The position numbers and the translations under genes are program-made. This document shows, piece after piece, positions 26,301 through 37,900 of a stretch of DNA of 64,000 bases (within the stretch, counting starts at the first letter, position 1; every line of letters begins with the position of its first letter). Below the pieces are notes generated by a model. That model was not told the origin of the DNA and searched no databases. It saw nothing but the letters and a program-made list of their open reading frames with translations. The stretch covers positions 14,608,483-14,672,482 of the forward strand of contig CM041546.1 of assembly GCA_023238725.1 (NCBI GenBank), given 5' to 3'. The stretch comes from Scortum barcoo (Eukaryota; Chordata; Actinopteri; Centrarchiformes; Terapontidae).

Positions 26301-27361
26301 TTTCTTGATATCTTTTAGATTAAACAATTAATTGATTAATTTATAACATAATTATACAAACAAACCCAGGCCACTTTTTGCAACATTTATTTCTCATTAT
26401 AAAAATGTTTTCTGTATTCTATATTCACTTTTAATGGGAAAAAATCTTTATTAACCCTATTGACACCTACATCAACTCATTTACTGTTAATGCAATTAAG
26501 GTAGACTAATTAGAAAAGATGACGACTGCAGTCCTCACATTATATTCTACATCTACATAACTGGAAGCGTCTTTTTAAGTTTTCACTTGAAAGCTCTTTC
26601 AGCAACACTTCAGTTATTGAGCGAAACATAATTGCATCAGTTAGGACCAAATATCTACTCATTTATCATTGGAGCCCTTTTAAGGCTGGAAAACAAGTAT
26701 GTTGTCTAAAGACCTGTTTTTTTTTTACTCGGGAGCCACTGATATAAAAACTATCAGCCAAAAAATCAATGCATGAAAGTTTTTTTTATCACTGCAAAGG
26801 CATTCTTGCGACCCAGCCAAGTTTAGTTTACGGTAAATGTAGTCAACGATAAGGACATTTTCACATTTTCTCCAAAGTTGTGGGGTTCAAATGTACAACA
26901 CAGAGATTAAAATGTTACAGAATACAACTTCTAAGCACAGGGAGCGCTGAATATGCACTTGTTTTGACAAATAGATTGTGTCTGTGCTTGATTATATGGC
27001 TCAACAAGAGAGCTTTTATAAAACAGTCACACACAGTCACAGAGAGAAAACTAAAGGTAAAAGGGGAACCTTGTAACGAGCCTTTAAAGAGCTCGAATGT
27101 TGAGGACAACTAAAAAAAATACAGTGTTTCTTACTCGACGAGTGAACTAAAACATCACGTTTAAGACTTTTTTTTCTTTACGCAAACAACGAAAATCACA
27201 TGACAGAGGAACAGAGCAGGAGTCAATGGCTAAGGAAAGAAAGAGAAGGAGGAATGGAAACAGAGAAGTTGTCATCACGCCTTGCACAAAACAGACTACA
27301 CAACAAGAGTTGACTAATGGCGCATTATACTGTCCGACGGGGGCTTGACTCACCGAACCAT
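12815..27361 (-). CDS. ptpn6: Protein tyrosine phosphatase non-receptor type 6 (SHP-1)
   Basis: Fifteen coding exons: 27354-27361, 25691-25813, 23758-23952, 20205-20388, 19069-19185, 18693-18821, 17953-18049, 17722-17801, 17431-17577, 16540-16671, 16284-16438, 15036-15103, 14737-14888, 14326-14390, 12815-12911. They total 1749 bases, 582 aa (human 595), with no break. The enzyme has two SH2 domains, then a PTP domain, then a regulatory tail. It removes phosphate from tyrosines of immune-receptor signalling proteins in the cytoplasm. Start MVRWFHRD corresponds to the haematopoietic SHP-1 start. SHP-1 rather than SHP-2 is indicated by IWHYQYMSWPDHGVP and a lysine-rich C-terminus. Tail tyrosines sit in TEYGNL and EDVYENL. 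A first coding exon of only eight bases makes the start depend on the phase match with exon 2, which is exact. Confidence 0.95.
13350..13830. repeat. Possible interspersed repeat in ptpn6 intron 14
   Basis: The stretch carries phrases (GGGGATCATAGCAATCCATG and GTTGAGATATTACAGTCTA) resembling a common, old percomorph repeat. Related, diverged fragments lie near 15240-15570 and 30940-31270. Recognition is from memory of recurring phrases, not from alignment. Confidence 0.4.
15240..15570. repeat. Interspersed repeat fragment in ptpn6 intron 11
   Basis: The sequence has the recurring phrases GCTAACATGC, ACGATGCTAACGTGC and CAATCCATCCAAGAGTTGCT, typical of an abundant, degenerate percomorph repeat family. 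No coding capacity is seen. The boundaries are approximate. Confidence 0.45.
17262..17311. repeat. (TG)n microsatellite in ptpn6 intron 9
   Basis: A short imperfect TATG run passes into about 18 perfect TG units. The adjoining upstream 80 bases are a relic of the ACTTAGTTAC short repeat. Confidence 0.95.
19069..25813 (-). other. ptpn6: ptpn6 exons 2-5: tandem SH2 domains
   Basis: The N-SH2 (exons 2-3) includes FLARPS with the phosphotyrosine-binding arginine. It also has GGEKFATLSELV, whose glutamate forms part of the autoinhibitory contact with the catalytic cleft in SHP enzymes. The C-SH2 (exons 4-5) contains FLVRES and ends near NWVYLKQ. Both key arginines are intact, so docking to ITIM receptors should be preserved. 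Confidence 0.9.
21707..21763. repeat. (AC)n microsatellite in ptpn6 intron 3
   Basis: Interrupted AC repeat of about 57 bases next to a G-rich stretch at 21655-21680. Confidence 0.95.
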
Positions 27362-27420
27362 GTCGTTTCTTCTCTTCCTCTGCAACCAAAGACATGGAGA
27401 GTGATTGGTGAGACTCACTT
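27362..27420 (-). promoter_or_regulatory. ptpn6: ptpn6 start region with PU.1-like GGAA site
   Basis: Immediately 5' of the start codon the minus strand reads GAGGAAGAGAAG. GAGGAA is the core of ETS/PU.1 sites, and mammalian haematopoietic SHP-1 transcription uses PU.1. The same bases are preceded by TTTGGTTGCAG, which could be a splice acceptor for an upstream 5' UTR exon. The two readings are alternatives and neither is proved by sequence. Confidence 0.3.
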
Positions 27421-30400
27421 CTACCTGCACATTTGCAGACTCAAAACTATAAGCACAGTATTTGTATTCCTCATCTGTAACTTGTACAAACAAGCAGCCG
27501 GTTCCTCATCACTTCCTCACTTTGCAGCTGTATACTCGCTTGGATAGAAAGGGGATCACTCCCGTGCATTTGCTCTTTAACACATTCACTCTGCTTCTGA
27601 CAGTCAGATACTATCTAAAATCAAACCTCTCAAGCCTGTGTCCCTGGATGGGATACAACCCTCAAACTACCAACACCCTCCTCCTCTTCCCCATCTACGC
27701 TTCCCTCCACCCAATCCTCTTCCTATCCATCCCCTCTCCGTCCCAATAGGAAAGCAGGTAAACACTTACTCTTCTCAGCTGCCTCTGAAAACAACTGACG
27801 CTCGTAGAGACGCACACGGCTGTATACGTATCTCTCCTCCTTCTCTTTCTCTCTCGCTCTCTCTCTCTCGCTCCCCTTTCTTCCTTTTTTGTCTCTCTTT
27901 CACAAAATAGTGAAAGCAAGAAAGGAACCAAAATAGCTGACAGGCCGGAATTCCTCCAACAGTCAGACAGAGACGTGTTTTTTTTTCTTCTTCTTTTTTT
28001 TTTTTTTTAAAGACGACCAAAACAAAAGCTCATCACATTTAGGAGCAGAGTGGGTTCAAACGCTGGAAACTTTGCCCTCAGACGCTCCATCGCACACCTT
28101 CTACGCAGATTTCTAGGGGAAAAAGTGTGGCAGAGATAGTTTCGAACGTCTGCATTCATCTGTGGATCACGAGCGTGCGTCTGTCCAGTAATTCCACCTC
28201 GGTTGAAGAATGATGAATGTAATAAAAAAAATCTATTTCATTCCACAAAATCTCCTTTTGAGCTACTCCTGCCTTCACAAACAAGCTCACACCGAGCCTC
28301 CAAGTCAGCTACTTGCGAAGCTTTTCCCCTGTGCCTACCCACCTGTCTGCTACTATTGTCTGTTTGTTCTTTACTTCCAGGTGTGTATGACTGTGTGTGT
28401 GCGTGCATTTGTGTGAATGCAACACACAAAGGTCAGAGTCACAGAGCACTTCCTTATTTGCAGTTCAACCTTCCCCCTCTCTATATATATATGTGTGTGT
28501 GCGTGTGCTGCTTTTAGCTGATAAACCATTTGCAACTTTTATCAAGGCAAAAATCCTGAAACTACACTGATTACTGATTACTACGCTGATTACTGTCATG
28601 GATTAGTTAATCTTAAACCATGTGCTTTCATTTTGACATCACAAGTAGCGTGAAGAGGCTCTTGAGAGACACCCGTTTGCTCACAGTGCAACAGGAACAC
28701 CACTGCACAACAAGCAGGGCTCGGCTACACTGCAAACACAACGTTTAAAGTGTGCCACAAACACCACCTGTGAAACAAACAGGGACAATTTAACTTGCAA
28801 ATATGCATATTTACCTACAAGAGGTTTGAGAGGTCATCTTTGACTTTATGAAAACTACAGTAGGCTGGTTCTTTTCCCAAGCCACACACATTTTCCTCAT
28901 TAGACTGTCATGTTGTTTTCAGTGCTGGTGCAAATACACAAGCATGAATTAAGCCAACAGTGACACTGTGTGCAATTTGGGCAAAAAAAGCTGAAAATAA
29001 GTGGAAGAAGCTACAATATATTAATATAGAGAATTCTGTAGCCCCACCCCTTTTTACATGCAGACATGCACACACACTCACACAGAGCACTGCAGGTGTC
29101 GTTTATCGTGGTTAACGCCAGCTATTGCAGTTTGCATTATTCTCCTCACATATCTGCATGTCTTACAGTTGAGTCTGGTTTGGCTTCTCTTCCCTTCTGA
29201 CACAACAGAGCCTGTCAGGCTGCAGGGTGAACACAGCGAAGTGGCAAATGGCATGCACACACACACTCACACACTCAGAGAGAAAGAGAGAGAGAAAGAG
29301 ACCTTTTTTTTCGTCACAGCCTCTGAGTGACAACAAAGATGTTTCCTAGGTTTGGTCATGCTTTTGAGTGTCGCAACAGGCTTTTGCAATGCAACAAATT
29401 GTGTGTTGTTGTTCAGAAGAATTTACTGTACATGCTGTTCTGTTCTCTGCCTCCTGTCTCAGCCTCTAAAATATTATAATTAATATTATAAAATGATGCT
29501 GAAGCAGGCAGTCGACAAATCCTCACATTTACTGCTTCCTGCTTTTCGAATGTAAGGATTGAGAATGTGCTGCCTCTCCCCCTTTTATAACTTTGTACAG
29601 TGAATATCTAAAATTGAATATCAGCTATTTGAGCCAGGCTCTGGGAAACTGCGAAAGCCATTTCAGCAGCACTTCTCCCAAATGTTGTTTGGTTTGTTGA
29701 GGAGTCTATTGACACTTTTTGAATTGGTCTATCGTGAGAAATCTTTCAGTGCTATTTATAACCCAACAGTTGTCCTTTTTATTTATCCAGGTATATTAAG
29801 CCATCATGGGCAATGCGGCAAGACAATGTAGAGGACTGTTTTAGTATTATTTTTAAGTATTATTTTTGCATCAATACAATGAAGATTTTTTTTCAGGTAT
29901 TCAGTTAAATGGATAAGACAAAAACAATCATTCCCATTTGTTTTTTTTTTCCAGAAAATGTAGCATATCATGGTATATAACAGTATTGTAATATTAAGGT
30001 TTTTCATCGATATCACCCACTCTTAGACTTTATTTTTTATTTTAGTGATAATTTTTTAAACATATAAATCTGCACATAGAAACATGACACATTTTCTTCA
30101 CTACTTTGAAAAAGCTGCAATACACATTACAGAAACTTTAACTATTTAACTCCAACAAATACAAAACACTCACCCACAAGACATTGTAGGGACTCACTGG
30201 TAGTCTGGGCTCTTCTGCACCAGGAAGTGATGGGTTGAATCCAGCCTCTCCTCTGTGTTGTTATCGCCTCTGATGACGTTAAGTATGTCTCTCCTTCCAA
30301 ACACAGTGAAACTCACAGAGTAAGAGGTTACATTAACATTTCTGTGTCCCGGTCACCTCCCCGTTCTTACTTTCTGTGTTCCCTTGTACTCGCTCCAGCT

Positions 30401-31338
30401 CAGCTTCCAAGTCTCTCTCATGATAAGATATCAGGCTTCATTACCAGCCCAGCCAACCCCCCCCCCCACCCTGTAATTTACTCTAATTGTCTTAATTGCC
30501 CGACTATCCGCAAGAGAAAATGTGCCTGTTCCTGTCCCCTTCTGTCCTCCTACTCTTCCTCTCACAACCTCCTCCAACGTGCAAAGGCTCTCCCACTTTT
30601 CCACCTCACCAGCAAATTTACATTTGCTTCCATGTAAATTCCACCGGGTCTTTCGAGGCTTGCATGCAAAGTATGTCATGCTCTTCGTGTGCTCGTCACA
30701 TTTTTTGTTTGAACAGTTACAGTTTACTAAACTTTTACCAGCATCCACTGAATTATACTTTACATAAGCAAGGGTGACAAATTTAGGATAATAAAACACA
30801 ATAAATAGGTGGAAAATATAACAAATGCAGGGGTCATTATATGTTATGCCCCTTACAGACACCAGCTCTCAGTCCACTTGAACATCTATTAAATACTAAC
30901 AATGCTAGTTTGTACTAACCATTAAGTAAAGCTGAGGCTGATGGGATTTCAAATAGTTTAAAGGATTTTTGTTCACATGAAAATTAGAGAGGATGGTGCT
31001 TCATGAAAAGTTAAGTGATCATCAAAGTGACAAATCATCAAAGGATCAAAGGATTCATCCTGAGAGGGATGTGAATGTCTGAACCAAATGTCCTGAAAAT
31101 CCATTCGACAGTTCATTTCACTCAGAAACACATTGTGGTGATTTTGGAGTTGGAGGAAAAGTTTGAGTCAGTGGGATTCATCCCCTGGGGGTCTGTACCA
31201 AATTTCAGGGCTGCTGAATTATTTCAGTCTGGGCTAAAGTGGTGTACCAACAAACCCCATAGCTATGTCACTGGTGTGGCTAAAAATACATTCAGAATCT
31301 CTTCAAAAATGGACAAAAACCTTGAAAAACTGTTGACT
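27421..31338. other. Intergenic DNA between ptpn6 start and chd4 3' end
   Basis: No exon could be supported on either strand. The stretch contains CT-rich and CA/TG-rich low-complexity runs (27835-27900, 28480-28510, 29260-29305), a C run at 30461-30470 and repeat-like sequence at 30940-31270. It should hold the ptpn6 promoter. Confidence 0.5.
30940..31270. repeat. Interspersed repeat fragment
   Basis: Phrases such as CTGAACCAAATGTCCTGAAAA, AATCCATTCGACAGTTCA and GGTCTGTACCAAATTTCAGG recur in percomorph genomes as an old, non-coding dispersed repeat. The fragments at 13350-13830 and 15240-15570 show the same style of sequence. Confidence 0.4.
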
Positions 31339-31344
31339 TTTTAT
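31339..31344 (-). terminator. Candidate chd4 polyadenylation signal
   Basis: Minus-strand AATAAA lies about 1.06 kb past the chd4 stop. This length of 3' UTR would include the CATA repeat at 31759-31786. The assignment is positional only. Confidence 0.4.
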
Positions 31345-31758
31345 TGTAGTCCATAAAAACAACCAACAATGATAAAAACAACAAGGTGGTAACCATAATT
31401 ATAATATTCAATAAAGTAAAACAACATAACAATAGACAGTAAGAAATTAAATTAACTTAAGATTGCCATCAGTCTGAAAACCATCCCGAGTACCTAAAAG
31501 CTGTGGAGCTAATGCGTGTCCATATTTCGGAGCGAATCTGTGGTGCAGTTAGGAATGTCGAGGTGCTTGTTGGGGCGTGAGCACAGAGAGCTGATCCTGC
31601 ATCGGTTCACCTGACGAGAGGGGTGGAGGTTTGGGATGGAGGGCAAGGATGCAGGAAGAGGTAACAGATCTGACTGACTGGTAGAAAAGTGACAGTAACA
31701 GTCTCTCAGTGTTAGGGGCATTCTGCAGTAGAGGTGCACATTAATATGCCCTATTTTA

Positions 31759-31786
31759 TACATACATACATACATACATACATACA
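31759..31786. repeat. (CATA)n microsatellite in presumed chd4 3' UTR
   Basis: Seven CATA units, followed by a short CA run at 31796-31810. Confidence 0.9.
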
Positions 31787-32405
31787 GGGAACAAACACAC
31801 ACACACACACTCTCTACATACACACATACAGTTGAGGACATTAGAGTTGAATGACTTTTTTAAAAAAAAGTTGAAAATTTCACTATTTTCTAAAGGTGAA
31901 AATGAGCACAATAAAATCCCTTGAATTCTTGAATAATCCAAAAATTACTACAAAGCACCAGTATACTCCAAACATGCTGCTTTTTCTCCTGCCTAGCTTC
32001 TTCAGCTTCATGTTACATATAGTTACATACACACGTTTGACCCTGCTGTCACGACAGAACAGGACAGGTCTGTGGAGCTTCCCGCAGTTCGGTCAGTGCT
32101 CAGGTTACAGGAGTTACATCTTAATCCCAGTGGAGGAGAAAGTCTTGTTACTAGTCTGCCGCAGAAAGACATGATTCTTCCAGTCACTCCCGTCCTACGT
32201 CTACAGTTCCAGTCTTTTTAAAATCAAAGTCCAGCAGCACAGCTGATGCTCTTCTGAGTCCGGAGATGGGTTGTGAGTGCAGAACGAGGAGGACTAACCT
32301 TATTGTGCTGTACATGGTGACTGAAGGGGAGGACATCTGCTACATGGCGGTGAGGTGAGGGCAGCTGGCCTCCGTCAGTGACAGTGAAACGTGCAAGCTG
32401 ATTGG

Positions 32406-34916
32406 TCAGCGCGGCACCTGCATCTGCTGTGAGGTCTGTGATTGGGTCTGAGCGGTGACCTCAGGGCCCCGGCTGGCCAGTCGGCTGAGGATATTCCTCT
32501 CGGACATTTGTAGCCGAACGGCGACGGGGGGTATCCGGGCAATTGTTGCCGGGAGACGCGTGACGTCCGCCTTCATGTCACTCAGCAGTTCCTCGAGTTG
32601 TTTGAGAACTGGAAATGCAACACGAAAAATGAGCTATGAGCACCACACTGATGATCTAAATGAAGTACTATTTTAGTTTTTTAGTCAGTTTTGTGTCTGA
32701 TGAAATTCAAGGATTCAAAATTACCATATTTTAGTGTTAAGCTGCGTCAGACCGGATTCCACCTGGCGAATTTTACTCAGGTATTGTAGCGAAAAGCAGG
32801 GGGGAACAGGAAATAGTGTGGGCAAGGTTGTAAACATAAACTAGCATTTTATCAAACATTTTACTGTTACTGACCTCTATCATTGTTCTCTCACTCACTA
32901 CAGCCAAGCAGCATCTCTCCCTCTGTATTTTTCCACCAAGCAGGTATTAACTCTCAAATGTTATAATTAGCAGCTTGTTTTGGTTTTGTTTCACTGTAAA
33001 TCAAACACGTTTGTGTTTTGAACTGTTGCTCAGACAAAACTAAACATCTGAAGATGTCCCCTTTGACATCTTGTAGATTATTTATTTTACCAATGAACTG
33101 AGAAAATAAGCAGCAGATGAATTGATAATGAAAATAACTGTTAGTTGAGCCCTTCGTACAGTGCGAGCAGGCATGTCTACAACCTCAAAGGTGGACTACT
33201 GGGTGACTGTGGCATTTATTTCCTGAAAAGGTAAGGAAAAACTGTCTTGTTCAAACATGCAAACTGCTCTGTTTTTTACCACAGTGCTGCACCTGATGTT
33301 TGCTGCTGGTTACTTTAGCAGCTATAATTAGAGCCCAGAAATTCAAATACATGTGTTAACATAATAGCTCCCTTTTTTCCACTCCTGATACAATCACAAT
33401 CAGAAACATTAGCTCATTCAGAAGCGTTCTTAAAGGAACAGAAACTTAGATCGTTATTATTCATCTGACTGACGACCAGTCCCCTGATTCACTGCAATAC
33501 GCCAGCAGTCAGGACTTTGGACTGGCTTTATGACTAATGGGACTGTGCAACAGTTGGTACACTGTTAGGATGCAGGTACACTACTGTGGTAAAGACAGTG
33601 GAGACAGTTTAATACTACATATACACTGTCATTAACAAAGTGGTGAAAAGTAGTAAAAACTGGAAATTTTACAGATCATACTCTGATATTATTCAGGTAT
33701 TTTAAAAACTTAGTGCATGTACAAGTTACATTAATCAAATATAATAAAAAAAAAGGCCTTATCAAATCCATAATCTGTAATATGTTAATCATGTTTTACC
33801 TTTATGCAGAACTGCATTGGCAGGTTTGTTTCCAGACATGGACTCCTTGCTGAGGTGCTGGTGGGACTCGGCAAGACACTCCACCTCACTGAAGCGAGTG
33901 TTGAGGGCCATGGAGGGGTGGGCCGGGTCCTCTGTCATGTTCAGGTAAGCTGCTCTTCGCAGCTGCTCTTCAATTACCAACGCCTGCTCCAACAACTACA
34001 CAGGAAACCAAGACCAGCCCAATGAGATATGACAGAAACAGATTCTCTGACACATGCAGGGGAAACACATGATGATGGTGAGCGCGCTCAGCTCACCTTG
34101 AACCTTCGGGCCAGAAACTTGTTCTTGATCTCCAGGAAGTTACCTCTGCTCATCTCCCCTTTGAAGGGCTCATTGAGGATGGCAAACCTCACGTCATTCT
34201 GCACATCCTGCCACCGTGCGTAGCCGTGTCTGAGACGCCAAGGTCAAGTGAAACAACACTGTTCTCTCGTGAGGGTCATAGAATTGTATGCATGCATAAC
34301 TTTACACTTAATAACAGAGCTCACGACAAATATTCCTAAATGTAACAATTTAGGTTAATTTTATGTTCTTCTTTTGAAATGGTCGCTCAATGCACAACTG
34401 AGTTTGAATATTTCACTGGCTGTTTTCTGAATGGATCAATAGACTCCTAAAAACTTTTTAATCCACACAAACACCTCATTGTCAAAGAAATCCATAAAGA
34501 TGAAATGAAAAGCAGAGACTGCCACATGGCCTTGGTGTGCAAAGTAAACAGGAAAAAAAGCCACAATCGCAACTTTCCAAAGCCCAGACTGACTCAATCA
34601 AACTGCTTATTTTGTAAAAACAAACAAACAAAAAAAAACAGTAAGTATTCATATTTAGGAAGTGAGAATTGGACTTGACTGGATCTGACAACCAACTAAT
34701 CTATCATCTTATCACCTCAACTCTAAAAAGATGAGAGGACAGCAATCACACATGAGAGATTAACACGTCTTATTGCTGTCAAAGAAATCGTCCATCTGAG
34801 AGGATACTGTATGATTCCAGCCAGCAGCCAGTAGTCATGGCGACGGTGCCAAATCTCAAAGGTCTTCTTGGTGACGGTGGCCGCCCTTTCTTCATTCTGC
34901 CACAGAGAGTGAAGCT
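32406..34916 (-). other. chd4: chd4 exons 36-39: conserved C-terminal domain
   Basis: Encodes the CHD C-terminal region 2, from ELHSLWQNEERAATV through LNTRFSEVECLAESHQHLSK to the stop. It is near-identical to mammalian CHD4 until the last fifteen or so residues, which form a glutamine- and threonine-rich tail ending MQVPR. In NuRD this region contacts partner subunits. Confidence 0.85.
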
Positions 34917-37900
34917 CTGGAAAGAAGAGCAGAAAGGTCAAAGAACAGAAACTAAAAAAACTGACAAAAGAAAAGAGAGAAAAAGGGTGTGTGTGTGTGT
35001 CCACCTGTGAATCCTCCATCGGCAATGTTGAACATGAACCTCTGCTTGGTGGCTTTTTTCTTCTCTTCACTGACGTTAACCACCGGTGCAGCTGTTCCTC
35101 CTTCTTTGGTGTTCTCTCCATTCTGCAGTTTGCCAGACTCGTCTGTTTTTACTCCGTCCTTCTCCTCTTTTTGTTCTGTGAGAGAACAACAGACAGAAAC
35201 ATGTCAGGGTTAAAACTCAAGATGCCCTCTAAAGAAAACATGGGTGAATTTCAATTATGACACCAAAGAATACAATTGTGTCTGAGTCAAAAGTTTTTAT
35301 ATACTATATCTTTTCACTTTCATTGTAAAGTAAGTGTGTGTTTTGACATGTATTTACCTTTCTTCTCCTCTGTTGGTGAACTGGTGTCCATCTTGTCTTC
35401 TTTTCTGTCCTCAGCTGAAACAAAAGCAGCACCGTTAGAATAAAAGGAAATAAGGAAACGAGATAGTGTAGAACAGTTTAAACGGCTGCCTCACCTTTAC
35501 ACTTGTCCTCCTCAGAATCCGTCTTGCCCTCCAAACCTTCAATCTTGACCTCAGCAGGAGTGTCCTTCTCCATCTCTGAGGTCTTATCCTTCTCTTCCTT
35601 TTCTTTGCTCATGTCCTCAGCCTCTTTCTCTTTGTCTTCCTCTCCATTTCCTGTCTCCTTTTCTTTCTCATCCTTCCCTGCAGCAGAGTCTACCTCTCCT
35701 TCTTTCTTTTCGGTGACGGGGGATTTTTCAGACTCATCTGGGATTTCAATAATCTGGGGGAGAGAGGAGGCAGGCCATTAGAAAAATCATAAAATTCCTT
35801 GTATAATTCTGCTGCTCAAAACTTATTAGATTGTACTGACAAAAACAGCTGATGTGGACACAAAAGCAGATTTTACCTCTGGATCATCAGCCTTCTTGGA
35901 TCCTTTGCTATCTTCACCCTCCCTCTTCATCATGTCTTCCTTGTCCTCTGATTTAGACAAATCTTCTGAAAAAGGAGAAGAAACTTGTCAGTGACAGGTG
36001 TGAAAAACAGGGCCTTTACAAAGCTGTCACTTGAAACTAATTAGATTAAGCTTAATGGCTGAATAAGTAAAAAAAAAATGTACTGATAGTCAAGAGACAC
36101 TTGTATTTGGGCCTGAACAGAGACCATATGATAACAGAATGACTTTCAATACTAGATAGAAAAAAAGTTCTCACATAAAGGTTATTTCGAGGTTGTGATT
36201 ACGATTTAAACTTAAAGTTAGAATTCATATTATGTTTAAAAGTTGTGGTAAAGTGTGTGATGCTGAGGTTAAGGCCGAGAGGAAGGAAATGCGTGTCATT
36301 GTCGTTGTCATTTGTCAGCGTTGTAAACATACGGCACTGTCTCTGTTTTCAGAATACACTATTTGTATCATGCAGCTAAAATCAAATTATCTGAGTGCAG
36401 CGATCAGATCTACATTGTAAGACACTGTTTTAAATTGTGTTTTGATGAGCCTGTACTGAGTATGATGAGTGTGGGTATGTGTACCTGGAACAGGGGTGTT
36501 GGGCTGTGTGTCAGCAGGGGTCCCAGTAGAGGGAGTCTTTGGGTCTTCACCTGCAGCCAAAGCAGCAGCCCTTTTGTTTTCCTCCAGCTCTGCCATCCAC
36601 GGCATTGACCACTGTCCGTTCACATGCTCAAACTCCTGCACCTGTTCATCAACATGTGAAGTGGTCAGCCAATCACTCACTTGGTGATTAAATACGTGTA
36701 TCATCTAAACTTATTTTGCATTGTTTCCTTTGTAACTGCTATAGCATACTTTTTTTCTTATGAGTGACATCACACCAATACGGGTAAGCACGTGTTGCCT
36801 TGACAGACCCTCACGTGGGACCCCATCTGCAAAGGTCTCAGCTCCATCAGCCCCCGGTTCACAAAGGTGACGCATGAACAGAGACACATATGCCCTGCAA
36901 ACATGTGTGAAAGAGAAGGTGGAAGGATGTCGCCATAAATACATTTGGAAAACATGAAAATCTCTGTGTGCTGGGAACACGTTTCATAGAAATACACAAA
37001 AAAAAACATAAAAAATAAATGATAAACCACATTCGCGACTGCCATAAAGTATTAAGACAATTCTAGAGCAAACAGAAAACTCAGCCAAGTAAACAAGACC
37101 ACCAAGACTTTTTTTTTTGGTCTGTATACCGCAGACAGTTATCAAATGTTGTCTGAACACAAGGGGCCATAGATACATATTTGCCTAAATAAAATAGTTT
37201 AAACAGGAAGACATTTTATTTAAATCCAAAACTATCTCTGAAGATTAAGTAAACAAGACAAGACATGTTGAGACTCACTTGAATTCTTTCTCAGACTTCC
37301 CTCTGAGGTCCCTGACCAGCCACTGGTTGGTAAAAGCATCCTGGGGAGGCATCCCATAACGCATCACTGCATTCAGGAAAGCCTTCCTCTGCCGGGCATT
37401 GAAGCCCAAAACCTTAAAGGTAATAGAGAGGTCAATATGTTTGCAAATTAAATACTTTTTAAAAACACAAAAACAGAAGGGCAACAGCATTTTTCAACTC
37501 TTCCTCTTTTTGTGCCCACTCATACATCATGTTTACTCACCTCGATGTTACCGCCTACTCTGGCCAACAGCGGAGGCAGAGGTTTGTCCCGATCGTTCCT
37601 CAGTCCTTTACGGTTTGGTCTGCGTGCATTAGCTAAGATAAAGTGAACATAGTTAGTCTATTTGAGATTCAAAGCACAGTCCAAGAAAGTTTTACTGAAG
37701 CTGTGAAAAAAGTTAAAAATTAAACTGAAATGTGATGTATCATCACGTGTTCTTATTGTCCTAAAGTTGCTCTGTGACGATGTTCCACTTACGGCACACT
37801 CTGATCCTGCTGAAGCTTTCCCTCCTCACTGTCTCTCAGCACTTTTACATTATGCTTCTTCTTGAAGTGTCAAGCTTTCAGAACATTTACAACTGAAAGT

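Noticed and set aside
30180..30350. Minus-strand open stretch of about 45 codons followed by GTGAGT, between ptpn6 and chd4
   Set aside because: It has no convincing acceptor or polypyrimidine tract, no start codon and no recognisable family. An open run of this length is expected by chance.
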